Notes: generated by a model from the sequence alone, not told the origin. A stretch of 64,000 bases of DNA from Aeromicrobium flavum (GCF_007992115.1 NZ_BJZQ01000006.1:119632-183631); one strand, 5' to 3'; numbered from the stretch's first letter, positions 11,901 to 20,965 are shown. Program-made: numbers and translations.

Positions 11901-13258
11901 GAGGCGGTCTCCTTGCGGGCGGTGAGCAGGTGCGGCGGGATCTTGATCCCGCGCTCGTCGAGCATCTCGATCAGGTGGACGCCGTCGCCGACGGCCTGGA
12001 CCGAGCCGCGAGGGTGGCCGTCCTCGTCGTAGCCGGCACCGAAGTCGAAGCGGTAGAGGTCGCGCAGCACCGGCTGGTCGTCCTCGATGCCGATCAGCTC
12101 CGTCACGTAGGTGATGCGGCGTGAGCCGTCACGCAGGCGCGAGATCTGCACGATCATGTCGACGGCGGACCCGATCTGCTCGCGGATCGCGCGCAGCGGC
12201 AGGTCCATGCCGGCCATCAGCACCAGCGTCTCCAGACGGGCGATGCAGTCGCGCGGCGAGTTGGCGTGCAGGGTCGAGATCGAGCCGTCGTGGCCCGTGT
12301 TCATCGCCTGCAGCATGTCGAGCGCCTCGCCCGAACGGCACTCGCCGATCACGACGCGATCGGGGCGCATGCGCAGCGAGTTCTTGACGAGGTCGCGGAT
12401 GGTGACCTCGCCACGGCCCTCGATGTTGGCCGGCCGTGCCTCCAGCTGGACGACGTGCGCCTGCTGGAGCTTGAGCTCGATCGCGTCCTCGATGGTGACG
12501 ATGCGCTCGTCCTCGGGGATGAACGACGAGAGCACGTTCAGCAGCGTGGTCTTGCCGGTGCCGGTACCACCCGACACCAGGATGTTGAGCCGCCCGCGCA
12601 CGCAGAGCTCCAGCAGCTCGGCCAGGTCGGGGCTCATCGACCCGTAGTTGATGAGGTCCTGGATGCTGAGCGCCTTCTTGGCGAACTTACGGATCGTCAG
12701 CGAGGAACCGCGCACCGCCAGCGGCGGGATGACCGCGTTGACACGGGACCCGTCGGTGAGGCGGGCGTCCACGAGCGGCGACGACTCGTCGATGCGGCGA
12801 CCGACCTTGCCGACGATGCGCTCGATGACGCGGCGCAGCTGGTCCTCGGAGCTGAACGACTCGTCGGCCAGGGTCAGCTTGCCCTTGCGCTCGACGAAGA
12901 TCTGCGAGGGGTGGTTGACCATGATCTCGCTGACGTCGTCGTCGTCGAGGAGTCGCTGGATCGGGCCGAGGCCGAGCGCGTCGTCCTCGATCTCGCGGGT
13001 CAGCTGGGCGCGCTCGGAGGCACCGAGCTGGACGTGCTCCTCCTGGAGGATCACCTCGAGCTCGGCCCGCACGAAGTCACGCAGCTGCAGGTCCGTGAGC
13101 GACGCGTCGTTGATGCGGGAGCCGATCCGGCGGAACAGCGACTCGACGGAGCGGCGCTTCAGGTCGTCCAACACCGCCGAGCGCTGCAGGACGGTCGTGG
13201 GTCGATTGGTCGTGTCGGACACCTTCTCGGCGGCCAACAGACGGTCGGTGATGCTCAT
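11897..13258 (-). CDS. tadA: Tad pilus assembly ATPase TadA/CpaF
   Basis: 453 residues of the VirB11/CpaF secretion-ATPase family. The Walker A motif is SGGTGTGKTT (about 229-238), the Asp/Glu boxes include TIEDAIEL (about 255), the Walker B region is DRVVIGECRSGEAL (about 300) and the His box is GHDGSISTLHANSP. The N-terminal domain (40-180) is the usual cap. It powers Flp pilus extension. Its start overlaps the cpaE stop by four bases (ATGA). Confidence 0.95.
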   Translation of the reverse strand: MSITDRLLAAEKVSDTTNRPTTVLQRSAVLDDLKRRSVESLFRRIGSRINDASLTDLQLRDFVRAELEVILQEEHVQLGASERAQLTREIEDDALGLGPIQRLLDDDDVSEIMVNHPSQIFVERKGKLTLADESFSSEDQLRRVIERIVGKVGRRIDESSPLVDARLTDGSRVNAVIPPLAVRGSSLTIRKFAKKALSIQDLINYGSMSPDLAELLELCVRGRLNILVSGGTGTGKTTLLNVLSSFIPEDERIVTIEDAIELKLQQAHVVQLEARPANIEGRGEVTIRDLVKNSLRMRPDRVVIGECRSGEALDMLQAMNTGHDGSISTLHANSPRDCIARLETLVLMAGMDLPLRAIREQIGSAVDMIVQISRLRDGSRRITYVTELIGIEDDQPVLRDLYRFDFGAGYDEDGHPRGSVQAVGDGVHLIEMLDERGIKIPPHLLTARKETAS

Positions 13259-14460
13259 TCGTCCCTCCTGAACAGTCCGCCCTTGCGGCGCGCGGTCTCG
13301 CCGCGCAGCTTCGCCACGATCGAGTCGACGGCGCCGGACAGCTCCGCCGAGCGCTTGGCCTGCGCCAACGGCCGGCCGGTGTTCACGGACAACGCGATGT
13401 CGACCGATCGGGCGATCGACACGTCGACCGGCATCTGCATCGCCTGGGCGATGTCCTCGACCTCGAGGCCGGTGCCGGACTCGGTCATGTTGACGACCAG
13501 GTGACGGCTGCGCGGCAGCAGGTCGATCCGGTCGAGCAGGTCGGCGGCGCGGCGCAGGGCCTTGACGCTCGACACGTCCATGGTCGTCACCATGATCACG
13601 TCGGTGGCCACCTCGAGGGCCGCCATCGTCTCGTCGGTCAGGCCCGAGCCCGTGTCGACGACGACGTAGGCGTACTCCTTCGACAGCTGGCGCAGCAGGT
13701 CACTCTCCTGCTGGGGCGCGATCTTCTCCAGCGCCGCCGGCGACTCGGACGCCGCGAGCACGAGCAACTGCTCGTCGAACGCGTTGAGCAGCCCCTTGAC
13801 CACCAGCGGAGGGTGCACCGAGTTCTCGGTGAAGGCGTCCTCGAGCGTGTGCTGGGCGTTGATGTTCAGGACGCTGCCGACGTCGCCGAACTGCGAGTCG
13901 AAGTCGACGACCACCGTGTCCAGCGGAGCGCGGCGGGACAGCGCGATGGCCAGGTTGGTCGAGATCGTCGTCTTGCCGACGCCGCCCTTCGGCGACAGCA
14001 CCACGACGACGCGGTGCTCCTCCGGATCCACGCGGATGACGGGTGCGACAGGGACGGGAGCGGACGCGGCGGGCGCTCGCTCGTCCGTGACGCCGGGCAT
14101 CGCCGAGCCGATGTGGCGGGCGAGAAGCCGCTCGATCTCCAGGTCGGACGAGATCGCCGAGACGGACTCGACGACGCCGAACTGGCGCTGCTCCGTCGAC
14201 AGCGGCTCGGGCTTGTCCCGGACCAGCACGACGGGCACGTCCAGCTGGTGGTCGTGCACGATGTCGGCCAGCTCCATGGACTGGTCGTCATCGACGTCCT
14301 CGCAGATGATCACCAGGTCGATCGCCCGCATCGTGCCCAGCATGGAGTTGAGGGCGTGCTCGGTGAAGGTGGGCTTGAGACCCACGACCTGGCGGTCCGC
14401 GACGCGTCGGAGCCTCCCCGCGAAGGGGCTGGCCTCGGTGATGACGACGATGATGCTCAT
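13255..14460 (-). CDS. cpaE: Pilus assembly protein CpaE/TadZ (receiver-like plus ParA-type ATPase)
   Basis: 401 residues. Residues 1-115 form an atypical response-receiver-like domain; 150-390 are a MinD/ParA ATPase with the deviant Walker A KGGVGKTT (158-165) and VVDFDSQFGDVGSVLN. CpaE/TadZ proteins place the Tad machine at a chosen site, often a pole. It is coupled to cpaB upstream and tadA downstream by four-base overlaps. Confidence 0.92.
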   Translation of the reverse strand: MSIIVVITEASPFAGRLRRVADRQVVGLKPTFTEHALNSMLGTMRAIDLVIICEDVDDDQSMELADIVHDHQLDVPVVLVRDKPEPLSTEQRQFGVVESVSAISSDLEIERLLARHIGSAMPGVTDERAPAASAPVPVAPVIRVDPEEHRVVVVLSPKGGVGKTTISTNLAIALSRRAPLDTVVVDFDSQFGDVGSVLNINAQHTLEDAFTENSVHPPLVVKGLLNAFDEQLLVLAASESPAALEKIAPQQESDLLRQLSKEYAYVVVDTGSGLTDETMAALEVATDVIMVTTMDVSSVKALRRAADLLDRIDLLPRSRHLVVNMTESGTGLEVEDIAQAMQMPVDVSIARSVDIALSVNTGRPLAQAKRSAELSGAVDSIVAKLRGETARRKGGLFRRDE

Positions 14461-15131
14461 TTCACAAGATTCCCCGCATCCACGGCCGACGCACCATCAC
14501 GCTTGGTCTTGTCGTTCTGGATGGTCAGACGGACCTGCCCGAACTGTGCGGCGGCGGCCACCTGCGTGGCCTGTGAGGTCGTCACGCCGAGCGTGACCAC
14601 CATGGAATTGTCCTCATTGGACTTGACGTGCGTGACCAGGACGTTCTGCGCGATCATCCGGCTCCGCTTGTCCTCACCCTTCTCGACGGTGGCGATGACC
14701 CCGACGCGCACGTTCTCGTCGATGCGCTCGCCCACGCCCGCGGCCGCATCGAGCGACAGCGAGATCTCCTGCAGGCCATCGGGCAGCTTCGCACCCGAGG
14801 CCGCCTTGGCGCCCTCCTTGTCGAAGCGCGTCGAGAGAAGCTGCTCACCGGCCACCAGTGGCACGGTCGTCTTGAGGCCCTCGATGTCCTTCAGGTCCGT
14901 GACGCGGTTCTTGGCGACCGCGGCATTCGGGAGCTTCACCAGCTCGACGTTGTCGGCCACGGTCGCCGAGTCGGCATTGGCGTCCAGGTCGGACACCACG
15001 CGGTACGCCTCGACCAGCTCAGCGCCATCGAAGGCCCGGCTCTTGGCGCTCGCCGCATAGGCGACGACAGCACCGATGCCGATGATCGCCAAGACTGCGG
15101 CGGCGATGGCGGCGATGACGCGAGAGTTCAT
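14457..15131 (-). CDS. cpaB: Flp pilus assembly protein CpaB/RcpC (SAF domain)
   Basis: 224 residues: an N-terminal membrane anchor (VIAAIAAAVLAIIGIGAVVAY), a SAF-like domain around 45-110 (VELVKLPNAAV, VPLVAGEQLLSTRF) and an RcpC-like C-terminal beta domain. In actinobacteria, which lack an outer-membrane secretin, the protein is thought to act in the periplasm-like zone of the Tad system. Position between tadG and cpaE supports the call. Confidence 0.88.
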   Translation of the reverse strand: MNSRVIAAIAAAVLAIIGIGAVVAYAASAKSRAFDGAELVEAYRVVSDLDANADSATVADNVELVKLPNAAVAKNRVTDLKDIEGLKTTVPLVAGEQLLSTRFDKEGAKAASGAKLPDGLQEISLSLDAAAGVGERIDENVRVGVIATVEKGEDKRSRMIAQNVLVTHVKSNEDNSMVVTLGVTTSQATQVAAAAQFGQVRLTIQNDKTKRDGASAVDAGNLVK

Positions 15132-15165
15132 GAACCGTGTCCTTCGAGAGAGTGGGGGAAGCGAG

Positions 15166-16350
15166 TCACTTGATGAGCTTGACGTTGGTGAGGCCGAGGT
15201 TGGGAGCGTCGCCGCTCAGCCCCGATCCGGTGTTGTTGTAGAACGACCCGTACTGGGTGAATCCGTTGAAGAGAGCGCCCTCGGACGAGCGGACGAATTG
15301 CCCGCGGACACCGGTGCACCCGCCGCCGATGGTGGCGAAGTTGAACTTCATGTCGCAGTTGTTGGTGTAGCTCAGAGCCGAGAAGCTCGGCTGCACCCCG
15401 AAGTACAGGAAGGGGTAGTTGACCCACTTGTCGACCTTGAACGGTGCGAATCCGAAGATCACCAGGCGGCTGGTGTAGGTGACCGAGCCCCAGAAGATCG
15501 ACTTCTTCTCGACCGCGTAGATGGGCATCATGACGACCGAGCCGGGACCCACGCCGGCCAGCTTGCTCTCCATGCACGTGTCGACCGTGATGAGGGACCA
15601 GTCGTCCAGCATGTTGCGGTAGACGTCCCACAGGTTGGCACTGAAGTCGCAGTTGGTGTTGACGCCGGGGAAGAACGAGCGCGTGAAGTACATGGCCTGG
15701 CCGACCGCGCCGTAGCCGGAGGCCGAACCGCGCTTGGAGTAGACCGTCGCGGTGCTGGCGCCGGTGCCGGGGCAGCTCGTCTCCGCCGTGCTGTACCGCG
15801 CCCAGATGTAGGTGCGCATGGCGCCGGGCGAGGCGGCCGAACCGGGCTGCGCCGCGAGCCAGTCGCAGTACGGCAGGCCCATCGGGATGAGCTTCGTGCC
15901 CACGAGGGGCACGCTGTTCCACGTCGCCGTCGCCTCGGAGGCCACCGTGCTCGACGAGTCGCCGAGGACCTTGGCGAAGGTGTGGTTCACGTTCTTCGAG
16001 ACCCGGACCGTGACCTTCGCGTCCTCGTAGGTGGGGCTCTTGACCACGCCGTTCTTCAGCGTCTGGACCGAGGCGGTGGGGCCGGCGTTCTGCTGGCCGT
16101 AGAACGTCGCGGTGCTCGGCAGGCAGGTCGGCTTCTTGAGCGAGCAGTCCGTGGCCAGCGCGAGGACGGCCTGGTCGGCGGCGTTCTGGACCTCGGCCTT
16201 CTCGCTGGAGGCGACGGCGAAGTCGATCGACACGGCGGCCATGCCGAGCAGGGCGACCATGGAGAGCGTCACCAGGACGATCGTCGCGCCGCGCTCCTTC
16301 TTGCGAAGGCCGAAGCGTCGCTTCGTGCGGTTCGTGGGCGTCAGACGCAC
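15166..16350 (-). CDS. TadG-like pilus assembly protein (TadE/TadG family)
   Basis: 394 residues from a GTG that overlaps the tadE stop by 10 bases. A basic, cytosolic N-terminus with the type IV-pilin-like RKKERGATIVLVTLSMVALL is followed by one membrane helix with ALLGMAAVSIDFAVASSEKA and a long cysteine-containing exterior domain of unknown fold (pairs of Cys near 104-111 and further on). TadG proteins are minor pilins or surface-exposed anchors of Tad pili. The exterior domain is poorly conserved in general, so only the N-terminal module identifies it. Confidence 0.8.
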   Translation of the reverse strand: MRLTPTNRTKRRFGLRKKERGATIVLVTLSMVALLGMAAVSIDFAVASSEKAEVQNAADQAVLALATDCSLKKPTCLPSTATFYGQQNAGPTASVQTLKNGVVKSPTYEDAKVTVRVSKNVNHTFAKVLGDSSSTVASEATATWNSVPLVGTKLIPMGLPYCDWLAAQPGSAASPGAMRTYIWARYSTAETSCPGTGASTATVYSKRGSASGYGAVGQAMYFTRSFFPGVNTNCDFSANLWDVYRNMLDDWSLITVDTCMESKLAGVGPGSVVMMPIYAVEKKSIFWGSVTYTSRLVIFGFAPFKVDKWVNYPFLYFGVQPSFSALSYTNNCDMKFNFATIGGGCTGVRGQFVRSSEGALFNGFTQYGSFYNNTGSGLSGDAPNLGLTNVKLIK

Positions 16351-16730
16351 TGGGCCACCCCCTTTCCGCGGTAGGTGAAGTTCGCGCCGAAGAGGCCGGT
16401 GTAGGTCGATCGGACGACGGTGGCCGTCACGGTCACGGCCTTGCCGCTGTTGGAGGCGTTGCAGTCGAGTGATCGCGTGACCGCGGCCGTGGGTGCCAGG
16501 CCGGTGACGTTGGCGCGCGCCGCGTTCCAGTCACGATCGATCGAGTAGTTGCGCGCGGCGATCTGCGTGGCGTTGTTCAGCTGCGTGCGGTAGTTGAACG
16601 CCATGCCGAACTCGACGATGCCGATGATGATGGTCATCAGGATCGGGACGACGAGCGCGAACTCCACGGCAGCGACACCGCGCTCGCGCCCTCGGCGCGA
16701 ACGTCGTGTCCAGGTCGTGAAGTGCTGCAT
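16341..16730 (-). CDS. tadE: TadE-family minor pilin
   Basis: 129 residues from the ATG at 16730, preceded by GAGGGAGGGAG. The signature RERGVAAVEFALVVPILMTI is the TadE pseudopilin leader with the conserved glutamate at position +5 of the hydrophobic segment, cut by a prepilin peptidase. Two Cys sit near the C-terminus. It is coupled to tadG. The hairpin 16785-16821 separates it from the main pilin gene. Confidence 0.88.
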   Translation of the reverse strand: MQHFTTWTRRSRRGRERGVAAVEFALVVPILMTIIIGIVEFGMAFNYRTQLNNATQIAARNYSIDRDWNAARANVTGLAPTAAVTRSLDCNASNSGKAVTVTATVVRSTYTGLFGANFTYRGKGVAQCV

Positions 16731-16784
16731 CACGTCTCCCTCCCTCAAAGGACGTCATGTGGTGGGGCGACGGTGCCCCGGGAC

Positions 16785-16821
16785 GGGTGTGCCGCGCCGC
16801 GAGTCGCGACGCGGCACACCC
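16785..16821 (-). terminator. Hairpin between flp pilin and tadE
   Basis: A perfect 12-bp stem (16785-16796 with 16810-16821), 28 bases past the pilin stop. No strong U run follows on the minus strand, so it is more likely a partial terminator or 3'-end stabiliser, giving more pilin mRNA than mRNA for the assembly genes. Confidence 0.55.
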
Positions 16822-16848
16822 TGGTCGGTTCGTGCGAACCGGCTCGGA

Positions 16849-17031
16849 TCAGAGGCCGAGCTGGCCGCCGAGGCCGTTCCAGAAGCCGGTGAGCTCGCCA
16901 CCGAAGACGGCGATCGCGCCGACGATCGCGACGGCGATGCCGGCGATGATGAGCGCGTACTCCGTGGCGGTCGCGCCCTTCTCGTCGCGCTTGCCCAGGA
17001 TGGCGGCCAGGAAGTTGAAGGTCTGCAGCAT
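16849..17031 (-). CDS. flp: Flp/Fap major pilin
   Basis: 60 residues: a short leader followed by EKGATATEYALIIAGIAVAI, the Flp pilin signature with cleavage after the glycine, glutamate at +5 with the neighbouring tyrosine, and a single hydrophobic helix. An AGGAG ribosome-binding site precedes the ATG. As first gene of the Tad operon it should be the main subunit of the pilus. Confidence 0.93.
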   Translation of the reverse strand: MLQTFNFLAAILGKRDEKGATATEYALIIAGIAVAIVGAIAVFGGELTGFWNGLGGQLGL

Positions 17032-17150
17032 GGTTTTCTCCTCTGTGTGTCGTGGTGAACTCGCACACTGCGAAGTCCCCTACGGAGGAAACTAATGGGG
17101 CCCTAGTGCACTGGATGCGGTTTCTGAGAAAACAACACACCTAAGCGGAG

Positions 17151-17170
17151 AAAATAGTCCGTTGGGACTA
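17151..17170 (-). terminator. Small terminator after the second pilin gene
   Basis: TAGTCC and GGACTA pair across a four-base loop and, on the minus strand, run into TTTTCT. It lies about 60 bases beyond the stop of the second pilin (17231) and before the first pilin gene, so the two pilins probably form separate transcripts. Confidence 0.5.
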
Positions 17171-17230
17171 CCGATACGGGTGTTACTCGTGTGGTTTGGG
17201 TTCCGAAGCGACGAATTTCGGGCAGACGAC

Positions 17231-17395
17231 TCAGAAAATCGCGCCGAAACCCTGCAGGTTCGCAGCCAGGGAATCGCCGAAGAACACGATGATGCCGACC
17301 AGCATGACGGCGACGCCGGCGATCAGCAGGCCGTACTCCGTGGCGCTCGCACCGCGCTCGGACCTGACGGTCCCGAACCAGCTGTGCAGTCTCAT
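17231..17395 (-). CDS. Second Flp-type pilin
   Basis: 54 residues from the ATG at 17395, with GGGAGG before it. The core ERGASATEYGLLIAGVAVML repeats the Flp signature (cleavage after glycine, Glu-Tyr at +5/+6) and a short polar tail follows. It lies just upstream of the main flp gene but with a terminator between, so it may be an alternative or minor pilin. It is too short for many gene finders. Confidence 0.85.
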   Translation of the reverse strand: MRLHSWFGTVRSERGASATEYGLLIAGVAVMLVGIIVFFGDSLAANLQGFGAIF

Positions 17396-17555
17396 GGCGC
17401 CTCCCGTGGGCCTCGCCGCCCTCGGCCCCGAGGTGGGAGCGCTGTGACGGTTGGGGACGAAGGTAATGGAACACCGCGGGCCTCCGCCGCCGATCGACCA
17501 CATTGGAACCCAGCCGTCACAGGGCATTCCCCCTCCGACCGGCGCACAATCGAGC

Positions 17556-18692
17556 ATGACCTTCGAGACCCTCGCGCTGGTCTGCCTGATCGGCCTGATC
17601 GGGCCGTTGCTGGCGGTGCCGGCGCGGTGGCGGGTGCCGGTGGTCGTGGGCGAGCTGCTCGGCGGACTCGGGGTGGGTGCCAGCGGCGCGGGCTGGCTGG
17701 ACGCGGACGACGAGACGTTCCGGTTCCTGGCCGAGCTGGGCTTCGCCCTGACGATGTTCGTGGTCGGCACGCGCGTGCCCATCCCGGAGCGCGGGCTCAA
17801 GTCCGCGCTCGCGGCCGGGCTCGGACGGGCCGTCCTCGTCGGCGTAACCGCGGCGTGCCTCGGCGCGGCGCTCGCGTGGGCCTTCGACTCCCCGCACGCT
17901 GCACTCTTCGGTCTCCTCATGGCCTCGTCGTCGGCGAGCCTTGCGATGCCCGTCGTCGAGGAGCAGGGCCTCGAGGGAGCCCCGCTGGCCCGACTGCTCG
18001 CCCAGATCGCCGTCGCGGACGTGGCATGCATCGTCGCGCTGCCCCTGGTCGTCGCTCCGGCGCGCGCCGGTGAGGCAGCGCTCGGCACGCTGGCCGTGAC
18101 CGCGGCGGGCGTCACCCTCTTCTTCGTGTTGCGAGCGCTCGAGGCCCGCGGCATCTGGGAGGCCGTCCACGAGGAGAGCCGCGAGCGCCGCTTCGCCCTC
18201 GAGCTGCGGATCAGCCTCATCGTCCTGACCGTGGTCGCCGCACTGGCGGTCGCCACCCACGTGACCGTCATGTTGGCGGGCTTCGTCTGCGGGCTGGCGA
18301 TCGCCGCGGTCGGGCCGCCCCGCCGGCTCGCCCGTCAGCTGTTCGCCCTCGCCGACGGCTTCCTGGGCCCGGTGTTCTTCGTCTGGCTCGGCGCGTCCCT
18401 CGACGTGGCCGCCGTCGCCGACGAGCCGCGGCTGATCCTGCTCGGCGCGTGCCTGGGTGCCGGCGCGATCGTGGCGCACCTCGCCGCACGGCTGACCGGC
18501 GTGCCGGTGCCCGTGGCGATCCTGACGGCCGGACAGGTGGGCGTGCCGGTCGCGGCGGCCACGATCGGCACCCAGACCGGCGAGCTCGACGGCGGCCTGC
18601 CCGCCGCCCTCATCCTCGGGGCCCTCGTCACGGTCGCGGGAGTCTCGATCGCCGCGCGGTTCCTGCCCGAACACGCACCGGACCGCGAGTGA
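17556..18692 (+). CDS. Cation:proton antiporter (CPA2 / KefB-like membrane domain)
   Basis: 378 residues from the ATG at 17556; the open frame upstream has no membrane character. About 11-12 hydrophobic segments cover the protein, with GELLGGLGVGASG and LGFALTMFVVGTRV near the start, typical of the Na+/H+ exchanger domain of the CPA2 family. No C-terminal RCK/TrkA domain is present. It should exchange Na+ or K+ for protons; the ion is not evident. Confidence 0.85.
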   Translation: MTFETLALVCLIGLIGPLLAVPARWRVPVVVGELLGGLGVGASGAGWLDADDETFRFLAELGFALTMFVVGTRVPIPERGLKSALAAGLGRAVLVGVTAACLGAALAWAFDSPHAALFGLLMASSSASLAMPVVEEQGLEGAPLARLLAQIAVADVACIVALPLVVAPARAGEAALGTLAVTAAGVTLFFVLRALEARGIWEAVHEESRERRFALELRISLIVLTVVAALAVATHVTVMLAGFVCGLAIAAVGPPRRLARQLFALADGFLGPVFFVWLGASLDVAAVADEPRLILLGACLGAGAIVAHLAARLTGVPVPVAILTAGQVGVPVAAATIGTQTGELDGGLPAALILGALVTVAGVSIAARFLPEHAPDRE

Positions 18693-18719
18693 GTCGGCCG
18701 CGACGGGCAGACTGGACCC

Positions 18720-19712
18720 ATGACCAACCCGAGCGACTCCGCCGTCGCCGTCTACCTGGACTTCGACAACATCGTCATCTCGCGCTACGACCAGGTCCAC
18801 GGCAAGCAGGCGTTCTGGAAGAACCGTGACGCGGGCTTCGACGAGGCCAAGCTCCGGCAGGCCGAGGTCGACGTGCACGCCATCCTCGACTACGCCTCCT
18901 CCTTCGGACGCCTCGCGCTGACCCGCGCCTACGCCGACTGGTCGATGCCCGTCAACACGCGCTACAAGAAGCAGCTCGTTGACCGCGCCATCGACCTCAT
19001 CCAGCTGTTCCCCGCCTCCGGCTCCAAGAACGGCGCCGACATCCGCCTGGCCGTCGACGCGCTCGAGGACATGGCCGGCATGCCGCACGTCGGCACCGTC
19101 GTCCTGGCCGCGGGCGACTCCGACTACATCCCGCTGGCGCAGCGCCTCAAGCGCATGGGCCGCTACGTCGTGGCCGTGGGCGTCGCCGGCGCCACGAGCC
19201 GCTCGCTCGCCGCGGCCTGTGACGAGCTGCTGACGTACGACAACCTCCCCGGCCTCACCCAGACCGGTGACGAGCAGGACCTCGAGGAGGCCACTCCTCC
19301 CCTGGCCAAGAAGACGTCGCGCCGCGGTGGCGGCCGCAAGCCCGCGGCCGCCAAGGACGAGGCCGAGCCGGCGGCCGAGCCCGTCAGCAGCCCGCCCGCC
19401 GAGGTGGCGCTCAAGCCGATCTTCGTGCCTGCCGGCGGCGACCCCGAGGAGGAGAACGACGAGTACGCGATGGCCCGTCAGGCCACCCGCCTGCTGCTGC
19501 GCGCCTTGCGCCTGCTCGGCGAGAAGGACTCCGACGACGAGTGGATCCACTCCGGCACGGTGAAGAGCCAGATGAAGCGCATGGACTCCTCCTTCAACGA
19601 GAAGGACCTGGGATACAAGACGTTCACCGACTTCCTCAAGTCGCGCAACAACGCCGTCGAGGTCGACGAGACCAACCAGACGCGCAAGGTGAGGTTGCGA
19701 CCCGGACACTGA
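18720..19712 (+). CDS. NYN (PIN-like RNase) domain protein with C-terminal OST-HTH/LOTUS-like domain
   Basis: 330 residues. Residues 8-170 are a LabA/DUF88 NYN domain with conserved acidic residues of a metal-dependent nuclease: AVYLDFDNIV, KNGADIRLAVDAL and VLAAGDSDYIPLAQRLKRMG. An acidic-basic linker (about 185-235) leads to a C-terminal segment (ARQATRLLLRALRLLGEK, SQMKRMDSSFNEKDLGYKTF) resembling an OST-HTH/LOTUS RNA-binding module. The combination suggests an RNA-cleaving or RNA-binding protein; the target is unknown. Confidence 0.85.
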   Translation: MTNPSDSAVAVYLDFDNIVISRYDQVHGKQAFWKNRDAGFDEAKLRQAEVDVHAILDYASSFGRLALTRAYADWSMPVNTRYKKQLVDRAIDLIQLFPASGSKNGADIRLAVDALEDMAGMPHVGTVVLAAGDSDYIPLAQRLKRMGRYVVAVGVAGATSRSLAAACDELLTYDNLPGLTQTGDEQDLEEATPPLAKKTSRRGGGRKPAAAKDEAEPAAEPVSSPPAEVALKPIFVPAGGDPEEENDEYAMARQATRLLLRALRLLGEKDSDDEWIHSGTVKSQMKRMDSSFNEKDLGYKTFTDFLKSRNNAVEVDETNQTRKVRLRPGH

Positions 19713-19787
19713 GTTCGCGCTTTCAGGCCACGTGCACTACAGTGAAGATTGTTGTTGCATGGCATGACTCGGCAGATTGAATGGTCG

Positions 19788-19803
19788 AGCCTCGTTTGAG
19801 GCT
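19788..19803 (+). terminator. Weak hairpin in the leader between NYN gene and csp gene
   Basis: AGCCTC pairs with GAGGCT over a four-base loop and is followed by a pyrimidine-rich run (GTTCGGTTTTCTCTTT). It may end the NYN transcript or be part of the long (up to about 160 bases) leader of the cold-shock gene, where such structure would fit temperature control. Confidence 0.4.
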
Positions 19804-19893
19804 GTTCGGTTTTCTCTTTGGTTCGAAGTGACGCGTGACATCTAGTTAGTCGCACGCGATTCACGAGTGCGCATTACCTCCCAAGGAGACAAC

Positions 19894-20097
19894 ATGGCTA
19901 CCGGAACTGTGAAGTGGTTCAACTCTGAAAAGGGCTTCGGCTTCATCGCGCCCGACGACGGCGGCGAGGACCTGTTCGCTCACTTCAGCGAGATCCAGGG
20001 CAACGGCTACCGTTCGCTCGAGGACAACCAGAAGGTCGAGTTCGAGGTGACGCAGGGCCAGAAGGGCCTGCAGGCCGCCAAGATCCGCGCGATCTGA
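19894..20097 (+). CDS. Cold-shock protein (CspA family)
   Basis: 67 residues forming one cold-shock domain with RNP1 (KGFGFIAP) and RNP2 (DLFAHFSEI), preceded by ATGTVKWFN. It binds single-stranded nucleic acid and unwinds RNA structure. AAGGAG lies seven bases before the ATG at 19894, which decides this start over the in-frame ATG at 19867. The long leader and a strong terminator show a stand-alone transcript. Confidence 0.97.
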   Translation: MATGTVKWFNSEKGFGFIAPDDGGEDLFAHFSEIQGNGYRSLEDNQKVEFEVTQGQKGLQAAKIRAI

Positions 20098-20122
20098 GTT
20101 TTCTCAACAACACGAGAACTCC

Positions 20123-20154
20123 GAGAAAGCCCCCGCTTCGGCGGGGGCTTTCTC
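20123..20154 (+). terminator. Rho-independent terminator of the csp gene
   Basis: A perfect 14-bp GC-rich stem with a TTCG loop (20123-20136, 20141-20154). It is bounded by A and T runs within the stem ends, so it can act on both strands, also for the convergent hydrolase gene. Confidence 0.9.
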
Positions 20155-20176
20155 CATGCCCGGGGGTTTCCTCGGC

Positions 20177-20965
20177 TCAGACCTCGATGACCTGACCGTC
20201 GCGCCCGGTCTCGAAGCCCAGCATCGCCAGCCGCGCCTCCACGTCGGGCGGGTTGTGGTGACTCAGGTGCACGGCGACCACGCGGGTGCGGTCGTCCACG
20301 GCACCGGTCGCGCGCAGGGCCACGACCGCCTCCTCGAACGTCCGCAGGCCGTGGTGCCGCTCCCCCGCGAGGTCGGTCCGCTCGCCGAAGGTCTGCTCCA
20401 TCAGCACGAGGTCGAGGCGCTCGGCGCCGATCTGCGCCAGGGCGCCGTCGGCCCACGGCCCGGTGTCGCAGGCGTAGAGGAGCGACCCGTCGGCCGCGTC
20501 GAGGCGGTAGAGCACCGCCTCACCCAGGGCCTCGTGAGCAGCGCGCACCACGCGGACCCGGTGCCGACCGGCTTCGAACGCGTTCCCCGCCGTCACCTCG
20601 ACGAGACGCACCGACGTCTGGTCAGGCGCGAGCCAGTCCCGGCACAGCTCGATCGCCGGCGCCGGTCCGTAGACCGTCAGCGGCTGGTCACTCACCCAGC
20701 TGCGGTGCAGCAGGAACGCCGGGTCGAGATGGTCGGTGTGCGCGTGCGAGATCAGCACGGTGTCCACGTCGACCAGGTCGGCGCCCGCCCGCAGCGCCTG
20801 ACGCGGCGCCTCCGGACCGGGGTCGATCCAGATCCGCCGGTCGACCAGCACGCTGGTAGGTGTGCGGAGGATTCCCTCTCGCAGCATCGCGACGCAGGAG
20901 TCGCACCGGCAGAACGGCGTCGGCCAGCCGTCGGCCGAGCCCGTCCCCAGCAGCAGCGCCTCCAC
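20177..20965 (-). CDS. MBL-fold metallo-hydrolase (PhnP-like)
   Basis: 262 residues, GTG start. LGTGSADGWPTPFCRCDSC at the N-terminus gives the CxCxxC-type extra metal site seen in PhnP-like phosphodiesterases. ISHAHTDHLD is the metallo-beta-lactamase metal motif, and ACDTGPWAD and HLSHHN complete the site. It should hydrolyse a phosphodiester or related bond; the substrate is not evident. Similar proteins in actinobacteria are sometimes fused or adjacent to cobinamide genes, but none is seen here. It converges with the csp gene. Confidence 0.8.
   Translation of the reverse strand: MEALLLGTGSADGWPTPFCRCDSCVAMLREGILRTPTSVLVDRRIWIDPGPEAPRQALRAGADLVDVDTVLISHAHTDHLDPAFLLHRSWVSDQPLTVYGPAPAIELCRDWLAPDQTSVRLVEVTAGNAFEAGRHRVRVVRAAHEALGEAVLYRLDAADGSLLYACDTGPWADGALAQIGAERLDLVLMEQTFGERTDLAGERHHGLRTFEEAVVALRATGAVDDRTRVVAVHLSHHNPPDVEARLAMLGFETGRDGQVIEV

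Noticed and set aside
17032..17230. Possible c-di-GMP riboswitch before the main Flp pilin gene
   Set aside because: The minus strand lacks the conserved GEMM core and tetraloop-receptor pattern; only a small terminator hairpin was found.
17517..19709. Minus-strand open frame of 730 codons opposite the antiporter and NYN genes
   Set aside because: A shadow frame of two supported plus-strand genes, with no recognisable motifs.
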